From Anoplolepis gracilipes (taxonomy: Eukaryota > Arthropoda > Insecta > Hymenoptera > Formicidae): 64,000 nucleotides of DNA. Shown in pieces: positions 50,601 through 62,148 of the stretch. Under the pieces are notes generated by a model. That model was given only the letters and a program-made list of their open reading frames with translations, was not told the DNA's origin and did no database searches. Numbering within the stretch: the first letter of the stretch is position 1; each line of letters starts with the position of its first letter. Where the stretch lies: contig NC_132978.1 in NCBI RefSeq assembly GCF_047496725.1, positions 3,711,501 to 3,775,500 on the forward strand, read 5' to 3'. Made by a program: the position numbers and the translations under genes.

Positions 50601-53485
50601 AATCGTCAGGTTTCCATGACGCATCTTATATAATAAAATAATAATAATAATAAATATATCTCGTCCGAGATCTCTGGCGTGTAAACTTTTATTTATGAGG
50701 TTTTTTAATAGAGTTAAAATATCGAAGCAATCGCTTGTCAAGTAAATGTTATCAAGTTAAATATGTATGTTAAAATGAGCGTATAAGTTTTTAAATGAAA
50801 TCATGTCTGCGGTTACTGATGATGTCACGCCTTAAACACTCTTTTCACCCATCTTGCAGTTTCCTGTTAATTCCAAGAATGGACTACTATTGCTCGGATA
50901 AACACAATGATTATTGCAATCATTTTCTTACTTTACGTCGCACACAAAGAGGAATGAAATACTGTTATTACCCCTATGATTAACGTCAGTTATAAACTGG
51001 TTTGATATGTTTTTTCTAACAACGCGCGAATTATTGTTTATAAGGAAATTTTATTACTTGCAATCTCTTACATTTTTGCAAAAATCCTCTCTCGAGAGAA
51101 ACATTATCTTGCGTTCTCCGAATTTTTTTTACGCCGTGCGAGAGAATTACAACTTGCGAGAATATTACGATTAAGAGCTTGAATATCTAGACTGATTCTA
51201 ATTATGTTTGATCATTTTCATGATTATATAGAAGCAAATATCAATTAAAAATTGTTCGCTTATATAAATCCACACGTCATAATAAAATCTTGCTTCTGAG
51301 ACTTACAAGTGATTTTTATACATTTAAATAGATTAAAAATTGGAATTAAGTTTTTTTTTAAATCAGTAACAACTTTAGATTATTTCGATCTTCATTCTCT
51401 GTCCAATAACGAGAAATTTTAATTTTTTTTTTCTTTTAAACATCTCGTACTTTTTACGTTTTTTAAATAATGCTATGTAAATGTAAATTCTGTGAGAACA
51501 GAAATAAGAAACGCACGACTAAGAGAGTGACCGAATTCAGAAAATTATATTCTCTTCGTTTGTACGTATGATGACGCATGTATTTTCATATATTAGCGGT
51601 TGTTTATCGATTGGGTTTAGTTTTATGGCAAAGGATATAATCAATCGTCGTTGATGGCAAAAGTGGCTAATATCAAAACTTAAATGTATATATATATATA
51701 TGCATAAAGTATTATGTATACATTATATTTCGACCTATAAAAGTTTACACCGCGAAACATCATTAATCACCTAATAACTGGTTTGCAAAAATTACACACG
51801 CGTCTCGAATAGCGAGGATTTGAGAAACGTCGCTTGTTAGATCGACAGTATTATCGCAGTGATAATCCTTGGGCGTCGTTAATCTATTTATATTGATTCG
51901 ATAATGAACTCGATAAGTTGATTACCAGCTCGGTACGGGCTGCAAACGAGAGTGAATTTCAAGCCAAAGTTTCAGAGGGACAGAAATAGCGCGGCGAAAA
52001 CTGTTTTCCCTCCGCAGAAATTCTCCTTGACGAAACATCGTCGAGAGCGTATAACTTGCAACTCGTCCGAGGCCTTTTCCACGGTTTACGCAATAAGAAA
52101 ATGCGCCTATGAAATAATAAATGCGCGAATGTGTGTGTTTTATGCAATCGTGCAAGTGCACCGTGAGATTGTATTTCAGGATCGAGAGAGAATTTCTATT
52201 CTTCTCGCATCCTTTTTATCTTTTTTACTAACATCACATCGCTGCATCACTAACTGACTGTTGTATTGATTTTCTCTTGTACGCGAGAGCGCGCATGTTT
52301 CTTTATTCCTTTCGATATTTCATTCTTTCGTGATCCCTCGATAAATTGCTACCGTGACGTGACCTTTCTTATTTCCTGACCTCGGAACCTTGACCCAGGC
52401 TTTTTCGCACAGCAATCGATTAATCAAATTTATATATCCGAAATATGATATTGATTAATTGCCCAATCTTGATAAAACGTAGCAATTAATTAAGTGCCAT
52501 TCTGAGCTATAGTATCACGAAAGATTATTTACATTCAATATAGAATTGGGACACCCAGTATATTGTTAGCTCGTAATCTGTTAACTCAGCTGATCAGTCT
52601 GAATTACATATATCGAACATTAGTCAGCAATGCCAACAAAACAGAATTATAAATCTCTATATAATGATAAAAAATACTTATTTCCATCACGTTTTCAAAC
52701 GCGCATCGCGTGTATATAGCATACTTAATAATTTTTTTTATTACTCGACAGTAATTGTAAATTAAGTCGATGTCGAAAAATTAATCCATTTCAAGATAGA
52801 ATTGATTGAGCGTTTGATTGTACGGCGAAATGCTGATTTCCTCAAGGTTTGCAAGAATTATGGACTCTCGAGTGCCATTGCATAATGCACGACCGATAAT
52901 TCATCGGTTATTACAGTTTTGAAAAGTGTTTCCCTATTAGAGGTGGCCCTCTTACGTCGCTAACGTAGTAAATCCGTTTGGCATATAAGAGCGTAAGATC
53001 GATCGAGGTACGTTAGGCCGCGACGGTAAATTGAAGTTCAATACGAATGAAATCACTCGGCGAAATGCGCGCTTTTACTCGCGTCATAATCTGTCTTTTT
53101 GCCGCGCGCGCAATTTCATTTCCTTCTTCTCCGATCGATGTCGATCATTTCACTTTAATGCGGCACAGTACTTTCCGAGTTTTATTTACACGTCCATTTC
53201 GCGGAGGAAAGAACCCGCTGAAGAAAAATGATTTCGTCTATAAAGGATTTTTTTTTCGTCTACAGCAGAAACCTTTTTTTTCGTTTTTTTTTCTTATACT
53301 TGTAATTTATCCCTGTCTTTCTTTCTGTGCTTTCGACTATGCCATGGATTATACCCAGTGTGCAAGGAACGCTAGAGACTGTGTGCAATTCATTCGAAAA
53401 AAAGATTCGGTGGAAAACGCGTGACGATGTGAAGGAAAAATGTGATTCGATCGGTGATTGCGTACAACGTTGACACGAAAAAAAA

Positions 53486-53529
<44 letters not shown>

Positions 53530-54202
53530 GAACTGCATGTGAGATAAAAAAATCGTGATAAATAAGAGAAATATAATAAAGAGAAAATAGGAAAGAGAGA
53601 CAGAGAAAGAAAGATAAACGTAGAAGGAAAGTATAGGAAGCGGGAAAAGAGAGCGAAGAAAGAAGAGGGGGAGATGCGAATCGATCGGATCCGATCAGGT
53701 TAAAACGTTTTCCCGGTCGATCGTTTCCTCTTCGCGGAAGGTTCGTCAGAGAATCGCGTTTCCCATTCCCGCCGTCTCTCCCCTCGAACTCGAATCTCGA
53801 TAGATCGCTAGGCGGCCGACGCCTCCTTGCCTACTTTCTATCTCCCTGAAACGTATCCCGAGGTGCAGCCGTCTCGGTAAAATCCTCCGAGAGAAACGAG
53901 TTTTATGGTCGATTCTCTCACGGCGAAACGCGACGAAACGAGCGTAATTGCGCGAGGATAGTACCGAGATCTACTCTTTCTTTTTTCTTCCCCTCGATCC
54001 CTTTCTTTCCACGCCGGATAGAGGAGGAAGGAGCCTTGGAAAACGAAGGAGTGCCGTTTAATCGCAGTGGCGAATAATCGATCGATCGATTGATCGGTTT
54101 CAAGATGCGATCTCGAAATTGTCCCTCTTGCGATCGAGAAAAACCTAACGATTTTAATATCGTCCTTAAAAATTTAAATAAGATTGTAAAAAGCAAACGA
54201 TT

Positions 54203-54243
<41 letters not shown>

Positions 54244-54740
54244 TTTTATTTATTTATTTATTATTATAAACAGAAGAAATTTTTTTATATTACATGTTAT
54301 ACGATAAAAAAAGAAGTACATTAGTAGACACATAAGATAAAAATATAGTTTAAAGAAGGTGAATTAATAACAAGATAAAATTTGAGAAATAGGAAAATTA
54401 AACCAGAGAATGTATACAGAGTAAAAGAAATTAAGTAGACTATAAATACAATATAATATAAAACATTAATGCGCAAGAGATTGTGATTAAATAAATTAGA
54501 CCAGATTAAATCGTAGATTAAATCAACGCACTTACGAACCATTTATATTGGTTAAAAACTTTTTCTTGCGTAAAAAACCGCACAAGTAAAAAAAAATTTA
54601 AGATTTCTTCCGTTAGATTAAAGAAAAGATTTACCGGAGTAGATAAGAATAACGCAATTATGGTCGACGACTTTACGTATTCCCGTTTACGTTGCATTTC
54701 CCTTTCTTCTTTTTTTCTTTCTATTCTTTTTAAAAATAAA
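47650..54740. other. long non-coding region, probably intronic
   Basis: CpG-rich patches at about 48400-48790, 49500-50030 and 53650-54130 alternate with AT-rich DNA. A 16-bp GC palindrome (ACTCCGCG and its complement) lies at 49850-49865. A (GA)n run is at about 53492-53527 and a TA run at about 54206-54241. No coding exon was supported on either strand. Confidence 0.45.
53492..53527. repeat. (GA)n microsatellite
   Basis: A pure GA run followed by more purine-rich sequence. Confidence 0.9.
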
Positions 54741-55100
54741 GAAAAATTAGTCGTATAGTCTTAAAGGCGAGACGATCTACGCGATCGAGATTAATAAAAC
54801 AAAAACAGAGTTCTTTGATGACAGCGAGCTGTTATTCCCTGTTGCAGCACCAGCAGCGCGCATCCTTTCGAGGATCGTCAGACGAGCTCGCAAAATAGAC
54901 GAGAGTATCGTGCCCCTGCAAAAGAGGGGAAACGGCGAATCGGAAGGAAGAAAAATATAGATATCCGTCGTTCCATCGCGCGCGCTGTTTATCCTGGGAA
55001 TTGAGCCGAGCGCGCGGGCGCCTCGACACTCCGCGCGATTGCTTCGAGGCAAGAAGGATCCTGGAAGGATCGGACGGAAGGAAAACAACGTGCGTGGGAT

Positions 55101-58100
55101 ATGTACCGAGAGCCGAACAGCTCGTCGGGCAGCAACGCCTCCACCAAGGGCGACGAGGTCGAGCTAGTGAGTAGGTTCCTGGCGCCGCTCTGCGCCAGGG
55201 ACGAGGCGGCCAGGAACATCGCCCTGGCTGCGGCCAGGACCACCGTCGAGGGATGGCTGGGCAGCGTCGGCAGTCCGAATCGCTGGGAAAACGCCAGCGA
55301 TATCGAGGATACCAAGAACGCGACCAGCAAGTTCTCCGGTCAAGACGGAAGGTAAGTGTGTCGCTGTTTTTTTTTTTTTTTCTAAAAATGCTTGTTGTAA
55401 AAAAAATATCGCTTATATATATTTTAATAGTGAATTTGATTAAACTGATGATAAAATATGATACATTTGATTTTAATACATTTTTTGCTAATTTTTTGAA
55501 CTTATGAAACGGGATATGTTTCTGATCTATGTTTCATATTATTTAAAAGCTTTTTTATTTAATCATGTTTAGTGTATAATTAAAATCGTAATCTTTTTTT
55601 CGCCCTTAGTTTCTTTTATATGTTATACTCGGTTACTGATAAATATATATCTATAACAAAAACATTCATTATTTTGGGTAAAATTGATATCAAATTCATG
55701 CAAAAGAAAGACAATCAATATAATTAATTTTTGTTTGTTTCGCCCTGTCGCAGTTTTTAATAAAATTTGTATATTCTTGTTGTGGATAAATGGACCAATG
55801 TATGATATTAGATTGCGGTATTTTGATTACAATCCCGTTAAATTTTAAAACTATACATATGTTCGCTGTTGCATGCCTTTATCCATTCGTATTTAGGTTT
55901 AATTGGATACGCTGTAATGAATTCTCGGTGATCCTATTTTCTATCTTATTGAATACATATGGACATGTCACTTGGGATGTGTTAAATTATACAATTTATT
56001 GAACAACTTTGTTTACCGATATCAATTATCAGTGCTATTAATTAATGATTAATCAAAATTAACAATTTATCTCAAATAATAAATAATATTTGTGTATAAT
56101 ACATACACCGTGTAATAAATATTTCCTAAAATAATTTGACTTTGCGTATCATAATTTCAATCGAGCGGACATGTTTAATCGGCGCAAACATTTCGTTCCG
56201 TGCACTCTTGGCAAATTATTGGTTCTGGATTTAATATCAGCATTCAGTCACGCAAACACATAAAACCCGACGTGAACGCGGTACTTAAATAATCACGAGC
56301 GGTTCATTAAAATGTGCACGTTATGAGGATTAATAATAAACACGCAGAAGAAATTATACTTGTTTAAAGCATAACTGCAAGGACTATTGCAGAGAAAGAG
56401 ATTTGTAATATCTGCCTTTTTTATCAAATTCGCTCAACTTGTCTTCGTTTTTTTGCTAAACTTGCAGAGTCTTTTTCGTGAGGTTATTTTAATTCTTTTA
56501 AATTATTTCGAGAAAACATTTATTATTATACATGGATTATAAAATTAAATTAGAAAGATTTATTATTAACGGTAATTAAAAACAGTTATACAGTAAGAAA
56601 ATTGCGAATAAAAGTTTTCGCGAAAGAAGTGAGTGAATTGCCGATCATAGAGTGTGATAAAATTTAAACAATAATAGAGTTTTGTGGAAAAATAAACAAT
56701 TTATTTTTTTTTTTCAATTTTATTGTTTGCGTATATTATTTGTATAAGTTTATAAGTATTATCTAAACTGGCTCAAATTATTTTGTAAATAATTCCTGCT
56801 ATTATAGCTGCTATTTATTAGCGAGAAGTAGTAGTAACACCTTAAAAGATTTATATTAAATATACACGCACACACAACACGCCCGTTTGTGTTCAGCTTT
56901 TAATCGATAATTCATGTTTGATCGAAGATACGACATGAGTGTCGAGCGGTCGCCGACGAGGTCGTCGCCGAGGAGCGTGCATCAGCATCAGCTGCTACAA
57001 GACACGTTCCGGACAGAGGGCTTCTTCCCGCAAAGCGTGAACGATAACCCGGCACCATTTCTCGAGGATAACAATCCAGAGTTCTCCTCATTCGATTGCG
57101 TGGACGGTCGTCTTTTGAACGAGAGGCGATTCCGCGAGCGATACGGCGATGGTGTCGAGAGCAGATCCGGCCATTCAACGTCCTCGGACGAGGGTAGTAA
57201 GGGCTTCAACATCGAAGGCAGATGCCCACGCTTCGGCTCCAACTGTGAAAGCGAGCGAAAGTACCATCCCGGCTCATCGTCGAGCGATAGGTCGACGAGC
57301 GAAGACTATTGTCCTGGCAGGACGAAGAACAATTACGCCAAGCTGAAGGGTGCTAAACAGAAGCAGCTGGAAGACGACGAGCTTGATGCAGATGCCCGGG
57401 TGTACGGCAAGAGTCCCAAATTCGACGACAATCTGAGCGGCTTCGCATCGTTCGACTGTCGGAATCGCCGAGCCAAAATCGCCGCCGGCGGCGATCTACT
57501 GACGCACGAGCAGCGCCGATACTATGACGGCGCTGACGACGACGTGTCCTTCAACGAGAGCGAGGCGGCGCGCAGCGACGGGGTCGTCTTCAACACGCTC
57601 GACGGTTTTGAAAACGAGAACGAACCGTCTTACCGCCAGGACATGAGTCTGGAGAGCCGCGAGACAGCGGCGACTCACGAGGATAATCCGGAGGATCCTC
57701 GTAGTCGGGCGCAGCAGCAAGACTATCTGCGCAAGAACGATGAGAGGAAGTTTAGCGCTGGTCAGATTAAGAGGCCGCTCTCTCAGGACGAAGACGTGTC
57801 CGCGAAAAGCGGCAGGGTGCTCGAGAGCCCGGAAGTGACGCCCGGCGACGTCGGCAGGATGTTGAATCTTGGTAACGCCTTGGACGGACCCAGGCAGACA
57901 CAGGCTAACAAGTACCTAAGTCTGGTGACATTACATCTGCCGGTGATACTCAGGCTCAGCGTCAACTGTCCCTTTCAGAACGTCAGGATCAAGTGCGCGG
58001 AGATCCTCCAGATGGTGAAGGTAAGTGAACATTTTTCAATCTACTTGGCAGACAGTTTTGGATTTCGATAAAGCGTGCCAAATAATATACGTCATTGGTT

Positions 58101-59446
58101 TAAATAAATCTACGTTAACATTAATTGGCAATCATTTCAGATTAGAATTCAGAGTTAAAGCTACTGATATATTGTAATGTTATTTTGAACTATTTTGAAC
58201 AATTATACTTTATAATATATGTAGGAATTAATTCACAACATAAAATAACTATTTTTTTTAATAAAATGTATTTATTTCTTAAGTTTGTGTCACAAATAAT
58301 ATAATATCTCTTTAGTTATATTAATTACGAAAATAATCAGCGAATTGATTGATTTGTTTTTGCGATAATAAGTACCCGTAAATCTCCTACCTTTTAACGC
58401 GTTAATCTTTTTAATTTTAAGAGATGCATTAGAGGAAGTTGCGAAAATAAAAAGAAAATCGTTTATTGTCCCTGGTTATCTATCTTTTGACAAAAATTAA
58501 ATACCGCTGTATGCCTTGAGTCAGAGTACACGGGACATTCCGGCATTCCGGAAAAAAAATTGTTAGCGAAACGACCGAAACGATGCAAGAGATAACGGAT
58601 AGCCTAGATACGGCTGTGCAAGGTTTCGTCCGCGAAGTCTCGACGAAGCAGATATTAACGCGACCGCGAAGTTTGCACTCTCGCGTGCACTCGGCCGAAA
58701 TTCTTTCGCAACGGTTCCGCTAAAGTTTGCACGCGTTCAAATATTCGCCCTCGCAGCATACATGTACTTGTAAAGTTATTAGGTAACATGAAACAAAGTT
58801 AAAAACATAAAGAGACATACTGATACATATGGAATATCTCAGAAATATCTATATCTGTTCTTCAGAATGAATTATCTAATTTTATAACACGAAATCATTT
58901 ATAGAAGTTTTGCAACGCGAATGAAAATTTAAATTATTGTACTTTGATTATTTGCTGTAAAAACTTGTGTAAAAATTAATTTAAAAAAGATTAAATATAT
59001 TTAAAATATTTAATTTTAAATATAATATATTTAAATTTAATGCACATATACATAATATATTTAGTTTATAATTTTTTTTTATTTTATTAATATATTCATT
59101 ATATATATATATATATATATTAATATATATAAAATTAAAAAAGATTGCACGTCTCATTTAAATTTTACAGAATTTAATATAATTTAGAAAATTTTAATTT
59201 TTATTTAATTTTAATATATTTTAATGTATGTGTATATATATATATATATATATCAGACACACATATTAAAATATATTAAAATTAAGTAAAAATTAAAATG
59301 TTCTAAATTACATTAAATTTTGTAAAATTATATATATGGTGTTCATGAAAAGGCATTCTTATCTCCATACATATTATTCGAAAATAAGACAATGAAAAAT
59401 ATTGTAAATTTTATGCATGATTATAACAATGCGATATATATATACA

Positions 59447-59501
<55 letters not shown>

Positions 59502-62148
59502 TGATATGTATATCTGCATATATCTTGGAAATTACTAATGCCGCGTAATTTTGGAGCAACCTCTGGTATCCACGTCTGAGAGAGGAAGTGCACAATTATT
59601 CTGAGATACGCTGTACACATTCCGCGGCGGAATTGAGATTGTCCAGAATATTTCAAGCTTTATCTCTTCAAGCTTTGCGGCAATTTATCCGAGTCCTTCG
59701 CGAAGAGTAACTGCCGGGCGTGATTCTTACGCTGTGACTTTGTATCTTTGCTTTTAATGCGTGTCGTTGTTTTATATATTTTTTTTTATAAATAAACTAT
59801 ACTAGGAAAGATTATACAGAATTTCTCGTGACAACTGTTCGCGCATTTCGAAAATAGCTGTTGCTCAATTTTCACATCGAATTTTTATTTTTTTAAACAA
59901 AAAAAATTTGAATTTTTTTGTATATTATATTAATTCTACATTAACTGTAATTAAGTTATGGGAAATATCTTGAAAATTTTGAATCTGAGATTTGGGTAAT
60001 CTTTGACATCGGGCAAAATGATTACTTTAACTCATAAGCTATAAAATGAGTGCGTGGGAATAATCTGGTGCAGGATGTGCTTATGCATAAAAGATAAACC
60101 GGATAGGAGTAACTGTCGGTTATATTAATGGACTTGTTTTGACTGGCTATTTGGGGAGGCGTTTGAACCGCGGTCTCTAAAAATATCCTGTACCTAGGTA
60201 GTTCGCGGTTAAAGCACAACTTCGGCCTATCGCGAAGTTGCTCTTTCTCTTCCACCGAATAGTTCTACGACAGTCATTAATCTTATTACGGCGACGTAGT
60301 TAATCTTTTCGAAGGATCGTGGCAAATTGGACTAATTCATGTACTTCAATGTGCCGTTAAAAGAAATACCTGACAATACTGGCAAAACTAATCTCGCGCG
60401 CTAGTTAGTGTCAGAAACGGACGAACGAGCAAACGAACACGCAATTCATCGTAAATATCCAAGTAACTGAGACGGAAATAGAGGCAAATAATCGTAGAAT
60501 GTTGTAAGATTGAAAGGTTTTCAAAAAACGTTTCCGACCGATAACTTCGTATTATTTTAGTGTCTTTCTTTTCAACGTTTGCAAGGACATCGCGCGCAAT
60601 AATATACTTCAGCCTCATTCGTTTCTAATAGTAAGATGAAAGTAAACCGCAAAAATAACAGACTATTTTTGAGCTTTTTGAAAAGTCCAAAGTAACGTGT
60701 ACCTTTGTTTTCTTTTTTTTCATACAAATTTCAGAAACTGTATTACTCTGATTAATTTTTAGAATCGTGAAAATTATTTGAATTATCTTTTAAAAATAGC
60801 TAAAAAAATATATATGCGTAAAAAATATATATTTTTTTTTTGTGAATATATATGTATATCAAAATAAACAAGTATAAAGTGGGTTTGCAAATTTATTTAT
60901 TTTAATAACATTAACAATATGATCATTGTTTACATTTATTAAAATATAATCATCATTTTATATATTATATTTAATAAAAGCGCAGCGAGACACGTATATA
61001 GGAAAAATAATATATTAATTTCGAAACGTATATTGATGTTGATATTTAGTCTCTGCTAATGGTAAAGCAAAAAAATATATATGCGTAAATGTAGAAGTCA
61101 CTCTTTCGGCCGTAAGTTTATGTTCACCGATATTGTCACACTCGAGGTCGATCGATACGACTTGTGTGTAAAGCTTTATACATAGTGCAGAACAATTTTC
61201 AGACAGGAAGACAGAAACAGAAAGCCAGGAAAGGTTTTACACGCAAAACACAATATATCGCATTATAATATCGATAATCACGTATAAAATTTACACAATT
61301 ATTTTCTATTTTTTTACTTTCGAATAACATGTATGGAGATAAGAATGCCTTTTTATGAACACAAAGAAAATAGAATACAAATTTGCAAAAACAAAATTTT
61401 AATTATGATGTGATAGATTATTAATGAGAAAACATTTTATAATATTAATGGTATAAAGTATTAAACATAATCAAGTCATTATTTTTAAAATGATACTGTC
61501 AGTTTTAATTATAATTATAAGTTAAAATAATTATTCGATAGCATCAAGGAATATTTATTGATGATTCCTTCAGTTTTAATATATTTAATTTCTAATTTAA
61601 TACAATTTTTATTGTAAAATTGATAATATTTAAAAATTTATATTTTAGTTAACATTTGAAAGGCAATTGCGCATAAAAAATTTTTACTTCTTAACAAAGT
61701 TAAATTACTTACATTAGTGATAGATATATTTACTTTAACATTGTATTCATGTATATTATTATTAGCAGCAAAACTTTTATTGACTCTTTCTTTTTTTATT
61801 AGAACAAAGGCTTTATTTAATCATATATTTTACGAGAAGGACCAATAAACTAAAAAATAATTTTTAGTAATTTTGTAAAATACAGACCATTAAAATACAA
61901 AAGAAATCGCCCAACGTGGGGCTCGAACCCACGACCCTGAGATTAAGAGTCTCATGCTCTACCGACTGAGCTAGCCGGGCTGTTGAGAGCCCGATGTATT
62001 TTGCTAGTTTTCAGCTCGACGTTAGATACGAATATAGTACAGTAGAAAATGTAATCTTTTTTTTTTTTTTTTTTTGTTACAGGATAGAGGACTTCCAGTA
62101 CCAGTGCCGGCTTTCGATGGACCTAGTGCCTTCGTCCCTCTCTCAGAG
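55101..62148 (+). CDS. unrecognised protein, N-terminal part (3 exons, runs off the right edge)
   Basis: Three exons join in phase: 55101-55351, 56928-58020 and 62083-62148, 470 codons with no stop. The ATG is the first Met after an in-frame TGA at 55002-55004. A good acceptor (TTATTCCCTGTTGCAG) ends at 54847, so the exon probably has about 250 nt of 5'UTR joined to an upstream exon. Seen in the protein: a helical stretch at residues about 18-50 (VELVSRFLAPLC, then Ala-rich); a polar, acidic, Ser-rich and probably disordered region from 60 to 400, in which FDCVDGRLL and FDCRNRR follow similar ASFDC/SSFDC cores; and from about 405 a conserved-looking block (ANKYLSLVTLHLPVILRLS, then CPFQNVRIKCAEILQMVK) continuing into RGLPVPVPAFDGPSAFVPL. 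This block resembles helical-repeat proteins, but I cannot name the family. The acceptor at 56927 has a weak pyrimidine tract; an alternative start at 56914 or 56935 is possible. Confidence 0.7.
55352..56927 (+). other. intron of the unrecognised gene
   Basis: AT-rich, with a clear donor (AAGG / GTAAGT) and a poor acceptor (TTGATCGAAG). Nothing else recognised. Confidence 0.6.
59161..59330. repeat. AT-rich foldback with about 70-bp arms
   Basis: The left arm (59161-59234) and right arm (59257-59330) are nearly perfect reverse complements, including AAATTTAATTTTAATATATTTT-like runs and the paired ends TTTTACAGAATTTAAT / ATTAAATTTTGTAAAA, around a (TA)n centre. It lies in an intron, so the pre-mRNA would carry a long double-stranded hairpin. 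Confidence 0.8.
59339..61362. mobile_element. segment bounded by about 105-bp inverted repeats, possible non-autonomous transposon
   Basis: The left end begins GTGTTCATGAAAAGGCATTC; the right end, in reverse complement, begins GTGTTCATAAAAAGGCATTC. The match continues through CTTATCTCCATACAT, TTATTCGAAA, TAAATTTTAT and ATGCGATATAT. Arms are 59339-59442 and about 61252-61362. The roughly 1.8 kb between them has no transposase frame. Either a DNA-transposon remnant or two inverted insertions of one repeat; target duplications are not clear. Confidence 0.6.
59442..59495. repeat. (CA)n microsatellite
   Basis: A CA run of about 50 bp directly inside the left inverted-repeat arm; the Cys-Val open frames on the - strand are artefacts. 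Confidence 0.95.
61908..61980 (-). tRNA. tRNA-Lys (anticodon CTT)
   Basis: Read on the - strand, the 73 nt fold into a full cloverleaf: acceptor GCCCGGC / GTTGGGC, D arm GCTC...GAGC, anticodon arm TGAGA-CTCTTAA-TCTCA with anticodon CTT at 61945-61947, and T arm GTGGG-TTCGAGC-CCCAC. A box (TAGCTCAGTCGGT) and B box (GGTTCGAGCCC) for RNA polymerase III are intact, and T runs follow directly after the 3' end. No intron. The gene lies antisense in an intron, about 100 bp before the exon at 62083. It should decode AAG and looks functional. Confidence 0.97.

Noticed and set aside
56912..57965. Open frames antisense to or overlapping the large coding exon
   Set aside because: Shadows of the real frame in GC-rich coding sequence; only the + frame joins in phase to both neighbouring exons.
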